A stretch of DNA of 64,000 bases from an uncultured Eubacteriales bacterium. Its GTDB lineage: Bacteria > Bacillota > Clostridia > Oscillospirales > Oscillospiraceae. Below, one piece after another: positions 50,726 to 59,549 of the stretch (positions are counted from its first letter, which is position 1; each line of letters opens with the position of its first letter). The stretch is taken from positions 1-64,000 of the forward strand of contig ONPN01000012.1 in the NCBI GenBank assembly GCA_900319695.1. Reading direction: 5' to 3'. The notes under the pieces are model-generated. The model was not told the origin of the DNA, searched no databases, and worked only from the letters and a program-made list of their open reading frames with translations. The position numbers and the translations under genes were made by a program.

Positions 50726-52096
50726 TTAAAAGTTAAAATAGATAAACGGAGTAAACGAGGAGCTGATCGTAAACAGGACGCAGAGGACGAGGAGAGCGGC
50801 ATAGAGAGCATTGACCGCGAGGGCGGCCGCCGCACTGTCTTCCCGCAGCGTCCATTTTTTCGGGAAGGGGAAGCAGAGAAGCAGAGCCGGGAGAATCATC
50901 AGCAGCTTGGAGCAGACCGAGGCGTCGAGAGCGAGCAGGGCGCGCCAGTCGCTCGGCGCAAAGACGAACATGCGGCGCAGCACCGGGAGGAGGACCCGGC
51001 TGTCGCTGAGGTTGAACAGCACCCAGCCGAGCGTGACAAGTACAAAAGTGACCAGGCGGCGCAGCGCCGTGGGGACGCGCTCAAGGCGTTTGCCGATCAC
51101 CAGCTTTTCCACCAGCAGCAGGACACCGTAGTAGAGACCCCAGAGCACAAAGTTCCAGGACGCGCCGTGCCACAGCCCCGTCAGCGCCCAGACCGTCAGC
51201 AGGTTCAGTATGAAGCGCCCCCGGCTGACCCGGTTGCCGCCGAGCGGGATGTACACATAGTCCCGAAACCACATCGACAGCGTGATGTGCCAGCGCCGCC
51301 AGAAGTCCGTGATCGAGAGCGCGGCATAGGGATGGTCGAAGTTCTCCGGCAGCTTAAAGCCGAAGAGCCGCCCGAGACCCACCGCCATGTCGCTGTAGCC
51401 GGAGAAGTCAAAGTAGATTTGAAGCGTGTAGCACAGCGCCGCGAGCCACAGCGCCCCCGTCCCCGAGAGCGCGGGATGGGCGTAGATCGCCGCCGCGGCG
51501 ACCGCGACCTGATCGGCCAGCAGCACCTTCTTGCCGAGGCCCAGCAGAAAGCGGCGCACGCCGTAAAGAACATCGTCCTTTGTGATCTCCCGCCTGCCGA
51601 GGAAGGGCGCCGTGTCGCTGTAGCGCAGGATCGGGCCCTGGAGAAGCTGGGGGAAAAAGGAGACATACAGCAGGAAACGCGCAAAGCTCCGCTCTGCCCT
51701 GATCCTGCCGCGGTGCAGGTCGATGCTGTAGGCCAGAAGCTGAAAGCTGTAGAAGCTGATCCCGGCGGGCAGCAGGAGCTTCGGCTGCCTGTCCGCCGCG
51801 CCGAAGATCGACGCGAAGAAGCCGAGATACTTAAAGAGCGCGAGACTGCCGAGCACAAACGCAAGGGCGAGAGGATGGCAGAGGCGCAGACCCTTTTCCT
51901 CCCCGAGACCGCAGAGCCAGACCAGCAGCGCCGTCCCGATCAGCAGCGGCAGGGCCTTCGGCGCGCCCCAGGCGTAGAAGAGCAGGGAGCAGACCAGCAG
52001 CACGCCGTTGCGCCAACGCGGATTGGGGGAGAGATAATAGAGGATAATGGTGAGCGGCAGGAAGCCGAACAGAAAGCTCAAGCCCGAAAACAGCAT
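50726..52096 (-). CDS. MBOAT-family O-acyltransferase (AlgI/DltB-like)
   Basis: Multi-pass membrane acyltransferase of 456 residues that moves acetyl or acyl groups across the membrane to an envelope polymer. Typical AlgI features are YLSPNPRWRNGVLLVCSLLFYAWG at the start, FFPQLLQGPILRY, YFDFSGYSDMAVGLGRLFGF and WRRWHITLSMWFRDY. The catalytic His lies in LTGLWHGASWNF. The start at 52096 follows GGAAGGAGG and overlaps the DHHW gene by one base (TGATG). Last gene of the GH25-DHHW-MBOAT operon. The polymer acylated is unknown. Confidence 0.92.
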   Translation of the reverse strand: MLFSGLSFLFGFLPLTIILYYLSPNPRWRNGVLLVCSLLFYAWGAPKALPLLIGTALLVWLCGLGEEKGLRLCHPLALAFVLGSLALFKYLGFFASIFGAADRQPKLLLPAGISFYSFQLLAYSIDLHRGRIRAERSFARFLLYVSFFPQLLQGPILRYSDTAPFLGRREITKDDVLYGVRRFLLGLGKKVLLADQVAVAAAAIYAHPALSGTGALWLAALCYTLQIYFDFSGYSDMAVGLGRLFGFKLPENFDHPYAALSITDFWRRWHITLSMWFRDYVYIPLGGNRVSRGRFILNLLTVWALTGLWHGASWNFVLWGLYYGVLLLVEKLVIGKRLERVPTALRRLVTFVLVTLGWVLFNLSDSRVLLPVLRRMFVFAPSDWRALLALDASVCSKLLMILPALLLCFPFPKKWTLREDSAAAALAVNALYAALLVLCVLFTISSSFTPFIYFNF

Positions 52097-53271
52097 CACA
52101 GACCTCCTTCCGTGCTCGGAAGCGTGCCGCCGAAGTAGTCGACGCCGCCGACGATGAGCACCAGGTCGATGTCTTTTTCGCGCAGATAGGATGCCATGTC
52201 GAAGCGCTGCCCGAGCTCGCCCGCGTAGGAGCGCAGATCGACGCACCAGGTTTTGGAGAAGGAGGCGGCCAGGGGCTTGACGATCGCGTTGTCATAGGAG
52301 TCGCCCATCACAAGGAGGTTTTTCCCGGGCCTGCCGGTATCGAGCAGCAGCTCGCCGCAGTCCACGCCGAAGACGAGACCGTAGGATACGCTCTCGAGCT
52401 CGCCGCCGACAAAGAGCTCCTGCATCCCGTAGTCGGGCAGCTCCCCGGCGGGGATGGTGACGCTCATCGCGGGATAGTCAAAGAGATTGACCGCAAAGTC
52501 CTCGGCAGGCACGCCCTCGACCCCGGCGGCGCGGGTGCCGCGATAGCAGGCGGGGACGGTATAGCGCTCAGGAAGCGGCAGCGGCTCGATCCCGAGCAAG
52601 GCACAGATGTCCAGATAGCCCCGGTACGAGCCCTCGGCGTTCCAGTGGTGGTCGGTCTTGAGGAAGAGGCGGTGATAGTCGTCAAAGCCGTCGACGCGCA
52701 GCCGCCCGACATGGTCCTCCGGCAGCGTCAGCACTTCGGCCAGGCGGTCAAAGAAGCCGCTCTTTTCCCCGGTCTCGAGGTCCAGATCCCGGTCGGCTTC
52801 TATATAATAGACATAGAAATCCACGTCGGGGGCGGCCCCGGCCCAGGCGTTGATGATCTCCGCGCTGCGCGTGTAGGCGGGGCCCTTCTCGCTCAGCGTC
52901 AGGGGCCGGACCGTCAGCATGTCCTCAAAAAAGCAAATGTTCCGAAAGCCCACATAGCCGCCGTCTCTTCCAAGCGCATGGACAGCCGGCAGGGCGAGGG
53001 CCGTGTCATAGATGTTGTAGAGCTTTTTCATGCGGATCGCCTCGGGAAGCTGATCGGCGAGCGCGTCCTCGAAGCCCGCCTGAAAGTCCCCGCTCAGAAA
53101 ATCGGCTAGACTGAACGGGGGCATACGCTTTGCGGGCCGGTTTTCGTAGGCGATCTCCGTGTCGGGGGAGAGGATCGTACGCGCAAGCCCCGCCAGCAGA
53201 AAGAGCAGGCAGAGCCCGGCCGCCGCAAGCGAAATTGTCCTGGCTTTGATGCGATCACCTCCGACTTTCAT
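52096..53271 (-). CDS. DHHW-family (AlgJ-like) envelope O-acetylation protein
   Basis: A 391-residue protein with an N-terminal membrane anchor (about residues 12-32) and an extracytoplasmic SGNH-like hydrolase domain. The family signature is in KTDHHWNAEGSY, and the Ser block appears as LLVMGDSYDNAI. Such proteins complete O-acetyl transfer with the MBOAT partner encoded directly downstream. The start is uncertain: ATG at 53271 lies within the end of the GH25 gene, while a very strong GGAGGTGA site lies just after it, before non-standard codons. Confidence 0.87.
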   Translation of the reverse strand: MKVGGDRIKARTISLAAAGLCLLFLLAGLARTILSPDTEIAYENRPAKRMPPFSLADFLSGDFQAGFEDALADQLPEAIRMKKLYNIYDTALALPAVHALGRDGGYVGFRNICFFEDMLTVRPLTLSEKGPAYTRSAEIINAWAGAAPDVDFYVYYIEADRDLDLETGEKSGFFDRLAEVLTLPEDHVGRLRVDGFDDYHRLFLKTDHHWNAEGSYRGYLDICALLGIEPLPLPERYTVPACYRGTRAAGVEGVPAEDFAVNLFDYPAMSVTIPAGELPDYGMQELFVGGELESVSYGLVFGVDCGELLLDTGRPGKNLLVMGDSYDNAIVKPLAASFSKTWCVDLRSYAGELGQRFDMASYLREKDIDLVLIVGGVDYFGGTLPSTEGGL

Positions 53272-54304
53272 AGACCGCGCTCAGATCGGCCACGCCCCGG
53301 ATGCCCGCGACGACGGCGCGGTCGGTAAACTGCCACATGCCGTACTCGTAGGGGAAGTCCGGCAGACGGTTATAGCGCGTGTAGCTGGCAAGCCACACCG
53401 CGTAGGGCGTGAGCGTCTGGAAGGCCACATGGTTTTTGAGAAAGTTCTGTCCCGAGTAGACGCCCGCGCGGTAGCCGCCGTCTTCAATGGCGCGGCAGAA
53501 GCTCGTGATGATCTCATAGCGGCGCGTCTTGTCCAGGCGGTCGGCGCGGCCCCAGGGGTACTCGCCGGACTGCTCGGTGTCAAAGTAGACGGGCAGGTCG
53601 AGCGGGAAGCCGTTGAGGCGCCGGAGCACGAGTCCGGCTTCCTCTTCGGCCTCCACTACATTGACGGCGGTGGAGTAGAGGTAGACCCCGACCTTGAGAC
53701 CTGCCGCCTTCGCCCCGCGCAGATTCTGGCGGAAGCAGTCGTCGTCGTGGAGAATGCCGGTCTCCCAACCGCGATAGCCCAGACGGACGATGGCAAAGTC
53801 GACGCCCTGGGCGCGCACGGCCTCCCAGTCGATGCCCTTATTGTGGTAGGACACGTCCACCCCGACGGAGGCGGCGTGCTGTCCGTACTCGTTGAAGTAA
53901 TGGAGTCCACCGTCCAGCAGGTGCAGGCCGGTCAGGGCATTGCCGTTATAGAGAACATAGTATTCGCTGCCCTCGTAGTTCTGCCAGCCGTAGGGGCTCC
54001 AGGTCGGCTCCGGCGTCGGCTCCGGTGTGGGGACAGGTGTCGGCGGCAGCGTCGGCAGCGGCGTGGGCTCCGGCGTCGGAACAAAGTAGGGGTCCGCCGT
54101 CTCGCTGACTGCCTGTTCGTTGGCGGCCTGCTCCGTCCGGTACTCCCGCAAAATCAGCAGGGAGCGGACGATGGAGAAGGCGGAGATCAGCATGAGCGCG
54201 ACACAAAAGCACAGCAGCGCGATGAGCACGCCCCTGCGGTCAAAGAATTTCCGGAGCTTGTCCGCAAACTCGTGATTGTTCCCTTTGCCCTTGTCCCCGC
54301 GCAT
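53255..54304 (-). CDS. Membrane-anchored GH25 lysozyme
   Basis: Cell-wall muramidase of 349 residues: a cytoplasmic basic tail, one membrane segment (about 26-48), and a Pro-Thr-Glu-rich linker (about 73-103) that would span the wall. The GH25 domain (about 143-345) has SVGVDVSYHNKGIDWEAVRAQG, VYFDTEQSGEYPWG with the catalytic acidic residues, and the terminal MWQFTDRA. First gene of an operon with DHHW and MBOAT proteins. A lysozyme with an O-acylation pair suggests the acylated polymer is peptidoglycan or linked to it. AGGAGG precedes the start. Confidence 0.92.
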   Translation of the reverse strand: MRGDKGKGNNHEFADKLRKFFDRRGVLIALLCFCVALMLISAFSIVRSLLILREYRTEQAANEQAVSETADPYFVPTPEPTPLPTLPPTPVPTPEPTPEPTWSPYGWQNYEGSEYYVLYNGNALTGLHLLDGGLHYFNEYGQHAASVGVDVSYHNKGIDWEAVRAQGVDFAIVRLGYRGWETGILHDDDCFRQNLRGAKAAGLKVGVYLYSTAVNVVEAEEEAGLVLRRLNGFPLDLPVYFDTEQSGEYPWGRADRLDKTRRYEIITSFCRAIEDGGYRAGVYSGQNFLKNHVAFQTLTPYAVWLASYTRYNRLPDFPYEYGMWQFTDRAVVAGIRGVADLSAVYESRR

Positions 54305-54332
54305 GGCTGTCCTCCTGAGATAAACTGTTTAC

Positions 54333-54361
54333 ATAATAATGTCCGAAAGAGAAAAAGTCAA
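54333..54361 (-). promoter_or_regulatory. Promoter of the GH25-DHHW-MBOAT operon
   Basis: Minus-strand TTGACT and TATTAT with a 17-base spacer. The TTATGTAAAC motif (minus strand of 54327-54336) overlaps the -10. Confidence 0.78.
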
Positions 54362-54386
54362 TTCCCGATTTGTCCGCTTTCGCCGC

Positions 54387-54415
54387 TTGTACAGGGCGGG
54401 AGATTGTGGTACAAT
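54387..54415 (+). promoter_or_regulatory. Promoter of the UvrD/PcrA gene
   Basis: TTGTAC and TACAAT with a 17-base spacer. The -10 ends only 9 bases before the first ATG, so the transcript would be leaderless or nearly so. Confidence 0.75.
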
Positions 54416-54424
54416 ACCAATATT

Positions 54425-56791
54425 ATGATGACTGAATTTGAAAAACAATATATCGAGGCGCGCAGAGAACTCATCCGCGCCGATTTCGCCGATCTCAACC
54501 CCATGCAGCAGGAGGCCGTCCTCGCCACCGAGGGGGCGCTGCTCATCCTCGCGGGCGCGGGCAGCGGCAAGACCACCGTGCTCATCAACCGCATCGCCAA
54601 TTTGCTCAAATACGGCCGGGCCTCCGACTGTGACGAGATCCCCGACAACGCTGACGAGGCGCAGCTGGAGCTCCTGAGAAAGGGAGGAGCGGAGGCGCAG
54701 CGCATCGCCGCCTGGGGACAGGTGGAGCCCTGGCGCATCCTCGCCATTACGTTTACGAACAAGGCTGCGGGGGAGCTTAAAAACCGCCTTGCCTCCATGC
54801 TGGGGGAGACGGCGGAGGACGTCTGGGCCTGTACCTTCCACTCGGCCTGCGTGCGCATCCTCAGAAGGGACGCCGAGCGCCTGGGCTATACCTCGAGCTT
54901 TACGATCTACGATACCTCCGACAGCCTGAGCCTGCTGAAGCACATCGTCAAGGACATGGATCTCGACGAGAAGACCTACGCCCCGCGGAGCATCCTGTCG
55001 GAGATGGGCAGGGCCAAGGACGAGGGTCTCACACCCTCAGCCTATCTGTCCCGCGCGGGTTCGGCCTCTGATCTGCGCATACGCAAATACGGCGAGGTCT
55101 ACGCCGAGTACGCGCGGCGCTGCTTCGCCGCCAACGCCATGGACTTTGACGATCTGATCGCGAACACCGTCAGGCTCCTGGAGGAAAACGCCGACGTGCT
55201 CGAGCACTGGCAGCGCCGCTTCCGCTATGTGCTCATCGACGAGTACCAGGACACCAACTGCCTGCAGTACCGCCTCTCGGCCCTTTTAGCGGGCGGCTGG
55301 GGCAATATCTGCGTCGTGGGCGACGACGACCAGAGCATCTATAAATTCCGCGGCGCGACCATCGAAAACATCCTTAGCTTTGAAAGCCAGTATAAAAACT
55401 GCCGGGTGATAAGACTCGAGCAGAACTACCGCAGCACCTCCCACATCCTGGACGCGGCCAACGCCGTCATCGCGAACAATCAGCACCGCAAGGGCAAAGA
55501 GCTCTGGACCAACAAGGACGGGGGCGAGAAGCTGACCCACTATTTTGCCGATGACGAGCGGGACGAGGCCCAGTATGTCGCCTCGCAGATTCTGGCAAAC
55601 TACGGGCGCGGGGCCAACTGGCGCGACCACGCGGTGCTCTACCGCATGAACGCCCAGTCCAACCAGTTTGAGTACGCCTTCAAGCGCAGCGGCATTCCCT
55701 ACCGCATCATCGGCGGTACGCGCTTCTTTGACCGGGCCGAGGTCAAGGACATCCTGGCCTATTTAAGTCTGATCGCCTCCCCGGCGGACGATCTGCGGCT
55801 GACGCGCATCATCAACAGCCCGCCGCGCGGCATCGGCGCGAGAACGGTGGAGCTCGTCGGGGAACATGCGGCGGCGCAGAACGTCCCCATGTTTGAGATT
55901 CTGCAAAAATCCGAGCAAGTCCCGGAGCTCCAGCGCGCGGCGGTCAAGCTGCGGCTCTTTGCCAGTCTCATTCTGGAGCTCAGGGATTTCTCCGCCGCCC
56001 ACCGCCCGGACGAGCTGCTGGACGAGCTGCTGGAGAAGACCGGCTATGTCAAAGCCCTCGAGGAGAAGAACACCACCGAGGACACCGCCCGTGCCGAGAA
56101 CGTGCGCGAGCTCAAGACCAGCATCCTCACCTACATGAAGGAGTCCGGGGACGAGACGCTGGAGGGGTATCTGGCAAACGTCGCCCTCTATACCGACATG
56201 GACAACTACGACGCGGACGCCGACGCCGCGGTCCTGATGACCATGCACAGCGCGAAGGGTTTGGAATTTCCGTCGGTCTTTCTCGTCGGCATGGAGGAGA
56301 CCATCTTCCCCGGCACCCGCGCCATCGGCGAGCCGGAGGAGATGGAGGAGGAGCGCAGGCTCTGCTATGTGGCGATCACGCGCGCCAAGGAAAAGCTGAC
56401 CCTCACCTCGGCAAGACAGCGTATGCTCTTCGGCCGCACGACGGCAAACCGGGTCTCGCGCTTCGTTGCGGAGATTCCGGAGGAACATATCGAGAAAAAC
56501 ATCCCGAGAGCCTACGGCTATCAGGACCGCAGAGAGCCTGTCGGCGCTTTCGCCTCACCGAGAAGGGAAGTGCAGAAGACGGCCTTCCCCGTCGCCGCGC
56601 CCTCAGCGCCCAAGGCCGCGCCGAGCGTGGACTATGCCGTTGGCGACCGGGTGCGCCACAAGGCATTCGGCCCGGGTGAGATCGTCAAGATGACGCCCAT
56701 GGGCGGGGACTTCCTGGTGGAGATCCGCTTCGGCGAGACGGTCAAAAAGCTCATGTTGCGCGCCGCCGCCCAGCACATGGAAAAGGACTGA
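54425..56791 (+). CDS. pcrA: UvrD/PcrA-family DNA helicase
   Basis: ATP-dependent 3'-5' superfamily 1 helicase for repair and replication, 788 residues. Motif Q LNPMQQEAVLATEG, Walker A AGAGSGKT (residues 43-50), Ia ITFTNKAAGELKNR, II DEYQDTN, III GDDDQSIYKFRGA, IV LEQNYRS, V MTMHSAKGLEFP and VI VAITRAKEKL are all present. A C-terminal basic, Tudor-like segment ends at ...FGETVKKLML. Two in-frame ATGs (54425, 54428) start it with no ribosome site. A CYTH gene follows 4 bases after the stop. Confidence 0.95.
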   Translation: MMTEFEKQYIEARRELIRADFADLNPMQQEAVLATEGALLILAGAGSGKTTVLINRIANLLKYGRASDCDEIPDNADEAQLELLRKGGAEAQRIAAWGQVEPWRILAITFTNKAAGELKNRLASMLGETAEDVWACTFHSACVRILRRDAERLGYTSSFTIYDTSDSLSLLKHIVKDMDLDEKTYAPRSILSEMGRAKDEGLTPSAYLSRAGSASDLRIRKYGEVYAEYARRCFAANAMDFDDLIANTVRLLEENADVLEHWQRRFRYVLIDEYQDTNCLQYRLSALLAGGWGNICVVGDDDQSIYKFRGATIENILSFESQYKNCRVIRLEQNYRSTSHILDAANAVIANNQHRKGKELWTNKDGGEKLTHYFADDERDEAQYVASQILANYGRGANWRDHAVLYRMNAQSNQFEYAFKRSGIPYRIIGGTRFFDRAEVKDILAYLSLIASPADDLRLTRIINSPPRGIGARTVELVGEHAAAQNVPMFEILQKSEQVPELQRAAVKLRLFASLILELRDFSAAHRPDELLDELLEKTGYVKALEEKNTTEDTARAENVRELKTSILTYMKESGDETLEGYLANVALYTDMDNYDADADAAVLMTMHSAKGLEFPSVFLVGMEETIFPGTRAIGEPEEMEEERRLCYVAITRAKEKLTLTSARQRMLFGRTTANRVSRFVAEIPEEHIEKNIPRAYGYQDRREPVGAFASPRREVQKTAFPVAAPSAPKAAPSVDYAVGDRVRHKAFGPGEIVKMTPMGGDFLVEIRFGETVKKLMLRAAAQHMEKD

Positions 56792-56795
56792 GACC

Positions 56796-57293
56796 ATGAA
56801 CATCAACGGCTTTGAAATCGAACGCAAATACCTCATCGCCATGCCGGAGCCGGGCTTTCTCGAGAGCTGCGAGCGCTCCGAGATCACGCAGACCTATCTG
56901 CTGGGCGAGGAGAACACCACCGAGCGCGTAAGAAAGCGCGTGCGCGGGGAGACCTGCGAATATACCCACACAATCAAGCGTAAACTGAACAACATGCGCC
57001 GCATCGAGGACGAGCATGTGATCGGCGCGGAGGAATACGAAGCCCTGCTCAAACGCGCCGACCCCGCGCGCATGACGATCCGGAAGACGCGGCACTGCTT
57101 TGAATATGAGGGCCGGGTCTGGGAGCTGGACGTCTTCCCGTTCTGGGACGACCGGGCCTTCCTCGAGATCGAGCTCACGGACGAGAGCGAGCCTGCCGCC
57201 CTGCCGCCCGGCATCCGCCTCATCCGTGAGGTGACGGACGATCCGCGCTACACCAACGCCGCCCTCTCTCTCGAGATCCCGGCGGACGACTGA
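56796..57293 (+). CDS. CYTH-domain protein
   Basis: Triphosphate-tunnel metalloenzyme fold of 165 residues. The signature ExExK appears as EIERKYLI at residues 6-13. Alternating charged residues line the tunnel (VRKRVRGETCEYTHTIKRKL, LDVFPFWDDRAFLEIEL). Members hydrolyse inorganic triphosphate or thiamine triphosphate, or make cAMP; the activity here is open. It starts 4 bases after pcrA and is in the same operon. GGACTGAGACC upstream gives only a weak ribosome site. Confidence 0.88.
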   Translation: MNINGFEIERKYLIAMPEPGFLESCERSEITQTYLLGEENTTERVRKRVRGETCEYTHTIKRKLNNMRRIEDEHVIGAEEYEALLKRADPARMTIRKTRHCFEYEGRVWELDVFPFWDDRAFLEIELTDESEPAALPPGIRLIREVTDDPRYTNAALSLEIPADD

Positions 57294-57318
57294 ACCTTTT
57301 CGGGAAAGGATGATTACA

Positions 57319-58614
57319 ATGAAAAAAGGTATTGTCTTATTGCTGATCGCGGCCATGTGCCTGAGCTGCGCCGCCTGCAATCTGCCGACTCTGCCGTGGG
57401 CGGCCGAGACCCCGGCGCCGACCGAGGCGCCGACCCCGATCCCCACGCCGGCTCCCACGCCCGAACCGACGCCTGAGCCGACACCCGCTCCCACGCCTGC
57501 GCCTGCTCCGGAGTCCCGCGTCACCGTCAACATCAACCGCACGGAGCTGACGGCAATGGACCCCGAGACCGGCGAAATCTGCATCCTGCGCTTTACCTAT
57601 GACACGCCCGTGGTCGAGATCGAGGGCAACGCCGAGGCGGCCGATAAGATCAATGAAGTCCTCGCCCTGCTGGACGATGCCTTCTACACCGGCGAGGACT
57701 ACGGCGACGGCTACGGCACGGGCTACAACAACATGCTGACTATGGCCGAGGACAACTATATTTTCCAGAAGGAGTCCGGGACGGAGTACCCCGTTTATGA
57801 GCTGTCTGCCGACCGCAGCGCCGCCGTTGTGCGCAACGACGGGAAGGTGCTCAGCATCGTCTACAACGATTACCTGTATGCGGGCGGCGCGCACGGCGGC
57901 ACCGTCACCCGCGCCTACTGCTTTGACGCCGAGACCGGCGAGCTGCTGAAGCTGGAGAATGTCGCGGCCGATCCCACTGCCTTCGCCGTCTTCCTGGCCG
58001 ACTCCATGATCGAAGAGGTACAGAACAGCGAAGAGCTTCGGCAGCGCATCGACCTCGTGACCGACGGCCTGGACGCCGCCCTCTCGGCCCTGGTGAGAGA
58101 CGGAAACTGGTACTTTGACTACAGCGGCGTCGTGCTCTTCTCCGACGACTATGAGATCAGCAGCCACGCCTCTGGCCCTGTGAGCTTCCTTGTCCCCTAC
58201 GACAGGGCGGCGGCCTACCTTGCACCGCGCTATATCCCCGAGGCCCCGACACAGAGCGGCTACTTCAGCGTGCTGCCCGGCGAACAGATGGTCGAGGGCA
58301 ATACCGAGATCGTGGATATGGTCAAGCTCGGCGAGGGCGGGTCCACCATGTACCTGATCGCAAACGGCGAGGTGCGTGATGTGCGCCTGACCAATGTGGA
58401 GTATGCCGGGGCTTTCTATGAGACGGCCCAGCTCTGGTCGTGCAGCCTGATGCGCGACTGCGCCCTCCAGCTTGAGACCGTGATCCCCGAGGGAATGCCG
58501 AATCTCAAGCTCAGCTTCCGCACGAACGACGGCCTGACCAATCTCTACCTCACCGAGAGCGGGGAGGACGGCAGCCTCATCCTGGCCGACGACAGCATCC
58601 AGGCCGTGGGGTAA
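57319..58614 (+). CDS. Lipoprotein-like secreted protein with DUF3298-type domain
   Basis: A 431-residue exported protein. The signal region (1-20) ends in a Cys-rich LSCAACNL that could serve as lipobox. A Pro-Thr-Glu/Ala-rich spacer covers about 27-60. The domain at about 65-285 (VTVNINRTELTAMD, then LSIVYNDYLYAGGAHGGTVTRAYCFD and SGVVLFSDDYEISSHASGP) matches the DUF4163/DUF3298 pattern of RsiV/PdaC-like proteins, which bind wall glycans. The remaining 145 residues are unrecognised. ATG at 57319 is preferred over 57310, which overlaps the AAAGGA site. Confidence 0.82.
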   Translation: MKKGIVLLLIAAMCLSCAACNLPTLPWAAETPAPTEAPTPIPTPAPTPEPTPEPTPAPTPAPAPESRVTVNINRTELTAMDPETGEICILRFTYDTPVVEIEGNAEAADKINEVLALLDDAFYTGEDYGDGYGTGYNNMLTMAEDNYIFQKESGTEYPVYELSADRSAAVVRNDGKVLSIVYNDYLYAGGAHGGTVTRAYCFDAETGELLKLENVAADPTAFAVFLADSMIEEVQNSEELRQRIDLVTDGLDAALSALVRDGNWYFDYSGVVLFSDDYEISSHASGPVSFLVPYDRAAAYLAPRYIPEAPTQSGYFSVLPGEQMVEGNTEIVDMVKLGEGGSTMYLIANGEVRDVRLTNVEYAGAFYETAQLWSCSLMRDCALQLETVIPEGMPNLKLSFRTNDGLTNLYLTESGEDGSLILADDSIQAVG

Positions 58615-58630
58615 AACCCGCGTCCCAGCT

Positions 58631-58709
58631 CGTAGGGGTCGATCCCCAGATCGACCCGAAACATATCGTCCCGCAAATCCGTGGGCCGATGAAGGCATCG
58701 GCCCCTACG
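58631..58709. repeat. REP-like double-hairpin repeat, family A copy 4
   Basis: Starts CGTAGGGGTCGATC and ends GGCCCCTACGG; inner stems GGTCGATC/GATCGACC and GGCCGATG/GCATCGGCC. It follows the lipoprotein gene and likely terminates it. Confidence 0.85.
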
Positions 58710-58758
58710 GAAAAAACCATGGCTGGAAGCAAAAAACCAATAAAACACGAAATAATTC

Positions 58759-58787
58759 TTGACATTACGCCTTGTCCGTGTTATTCT
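58759..58787 (+). promoter_or_regulatory. Promoter of the rplU operon
   Basis: TTGACA and TATTCT with a 17-base spacer. Confidence 0.85.
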
Positions 58788-58789
58788 GT

Positions 58790-58872
58790 TCAAGCCGCAT
58801 TGAAGGGGTAAACAAGAAGAGGTCCGCCCTCCACCCTGAGAGCGAGTCCTGTAAAGAGGGAGGATACACCAG
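58790..58872 (+). promoter_or_regulatory. Ribosomal protein L21 leader
   Basis: The 5' untranslated stretch contains GCATTGAAGGGGTAAAC and GGTCCGCCCTCCACCC, blocks typical of the L21 leader RNA found before rplU in Firmicutes. It is thought to let L21 repress its own synthesis. The assignment is from recalled consensus, not alignment. Confidence 0.75.
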
Positions 58873-59187
58873 ATGAAGCATGCGATCATCGTGACCGGCG
58901 GCAAGCAGTACCGCGTGGCCGAGGGCGACGTCATTTTCGTTGAGAAGCTCGACGCCGCGGCCGGCGAGGCTGTCAAGTTCGACCAGGTCCTGGCCGTCAT
59001 CGACGGGGACAACGCCGTGTTCGGCAAGCCCGCCATCGAAGGCGCGAGCGTTTCCGCGAACGTCGTCAAGAACGGCAAGGGCGCCAAGGTCCGCGTCTAT
59101 AAGATGAAGCCCAAAAAGGGCTATCGCCGCACTCAGGGCCACAGACAGCCCTACACCAAGGTTCAGATCGAAGCGATCAACGCCTGA
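58873..59187 (+). CDS. rplU: 50S ribosomal protein L21
   Basis: Large-subunit protein of 104 residues, normal length. The start [19 protein letters not shown] and the C-terminal [19 protein letters not shown] are diagnostic. A strong GAGGGAGG site precedes it. Only 41 bases separate it from rpmA, with no prp (YsxB) protease gene between, unlike in most Firmicutes. Confidence 0.97.
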   Translation: MKHAIIVTGGKQYRVAEGDVIFVEKLDAAAGEAVKFDQVLAVIDGDNAVFGKPAIEGASVSANVVKNGKGAKVRVYKMKPKKGYRRTQGHRQPYTKVQIEAINA

Positions 59188-59228
59188 TCCGTTCCGCAAC
59201 TGATTTTGACTGAAGGAGGAGAAACCTG

Positions 59229-59492
59229 ATGGCACATAAAAAAGGTATGGGTTCCACCAAGAACGGCCGCGACAGCGAGTCCAAGCGTCTTGGCGCGAAG
59301 AGAGCCGACGGCCAGTTCGTTCTCGCCGGCAACATCCTTGTCAGACAGCGCGGAACGAAGATCCACCCCGGTACCAATGTCGGTAAGGGGAAGGACGACA
59401 CGCTGTTCTCCCTCGTGGACGGCACCGTGAAGTTCGAGCGCCTGGGCAAGGACCGCAAAAAGGTCTCTGTTTACGAAGAGATCGCCCAGTAA
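59229..59492 (+). CDS. rpmA: 50S ribosomal protein L27
   Basis: Large-subunit protein of 87 residues with [20 protein letters not shown] at the start. Most Firmicutes make L27 with about nine extra N-terminal residues (ending FFA) that Prp removes. Here the protein begins directly at the mature end, as in Gram-negative bacteria, which agrees with the missing prp gene. GAAGGAGG precedes the start. A terminator follows the stop. Confidence 0.97.
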   Translation: MAHKKGMGSTKNGRDSESKRLGAKRADGQFVLAGNILVRQRGTKIHPGTNVGKGKDDTLFSLVDGTVKFERLGKDRKKVSVYEEIAQ

Positions 59493-59502
59493 GTGACCAA
59501 AA

Positions 59503-59535
59503 GGCCGGACATAACATGTCCGGCTTTTCTTTTTA
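59503..59535 (+). terminator. Terminator between rpmA and obgE
   Basis: Stem GCCGGACAT/ATGTCCGGC with a 3-base loop and TTTTCTTTTT. As no separate obgE promoter is evident, it probably attenuates read-through. Confidence 0.85.
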
Positions 59536-59549
59536 AGGAGGGAAGCGCT

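Noticed and set aside
53159..54424. Long open frame that would extend the PcrA/UvrD protein by about 420 residues at its N-terminus
   Set aside because: It is antisense to the GH25 and DHHW genes, has no homology, and the promoter for pcrA lies downstream of it. The helicase homology begins at 54425.
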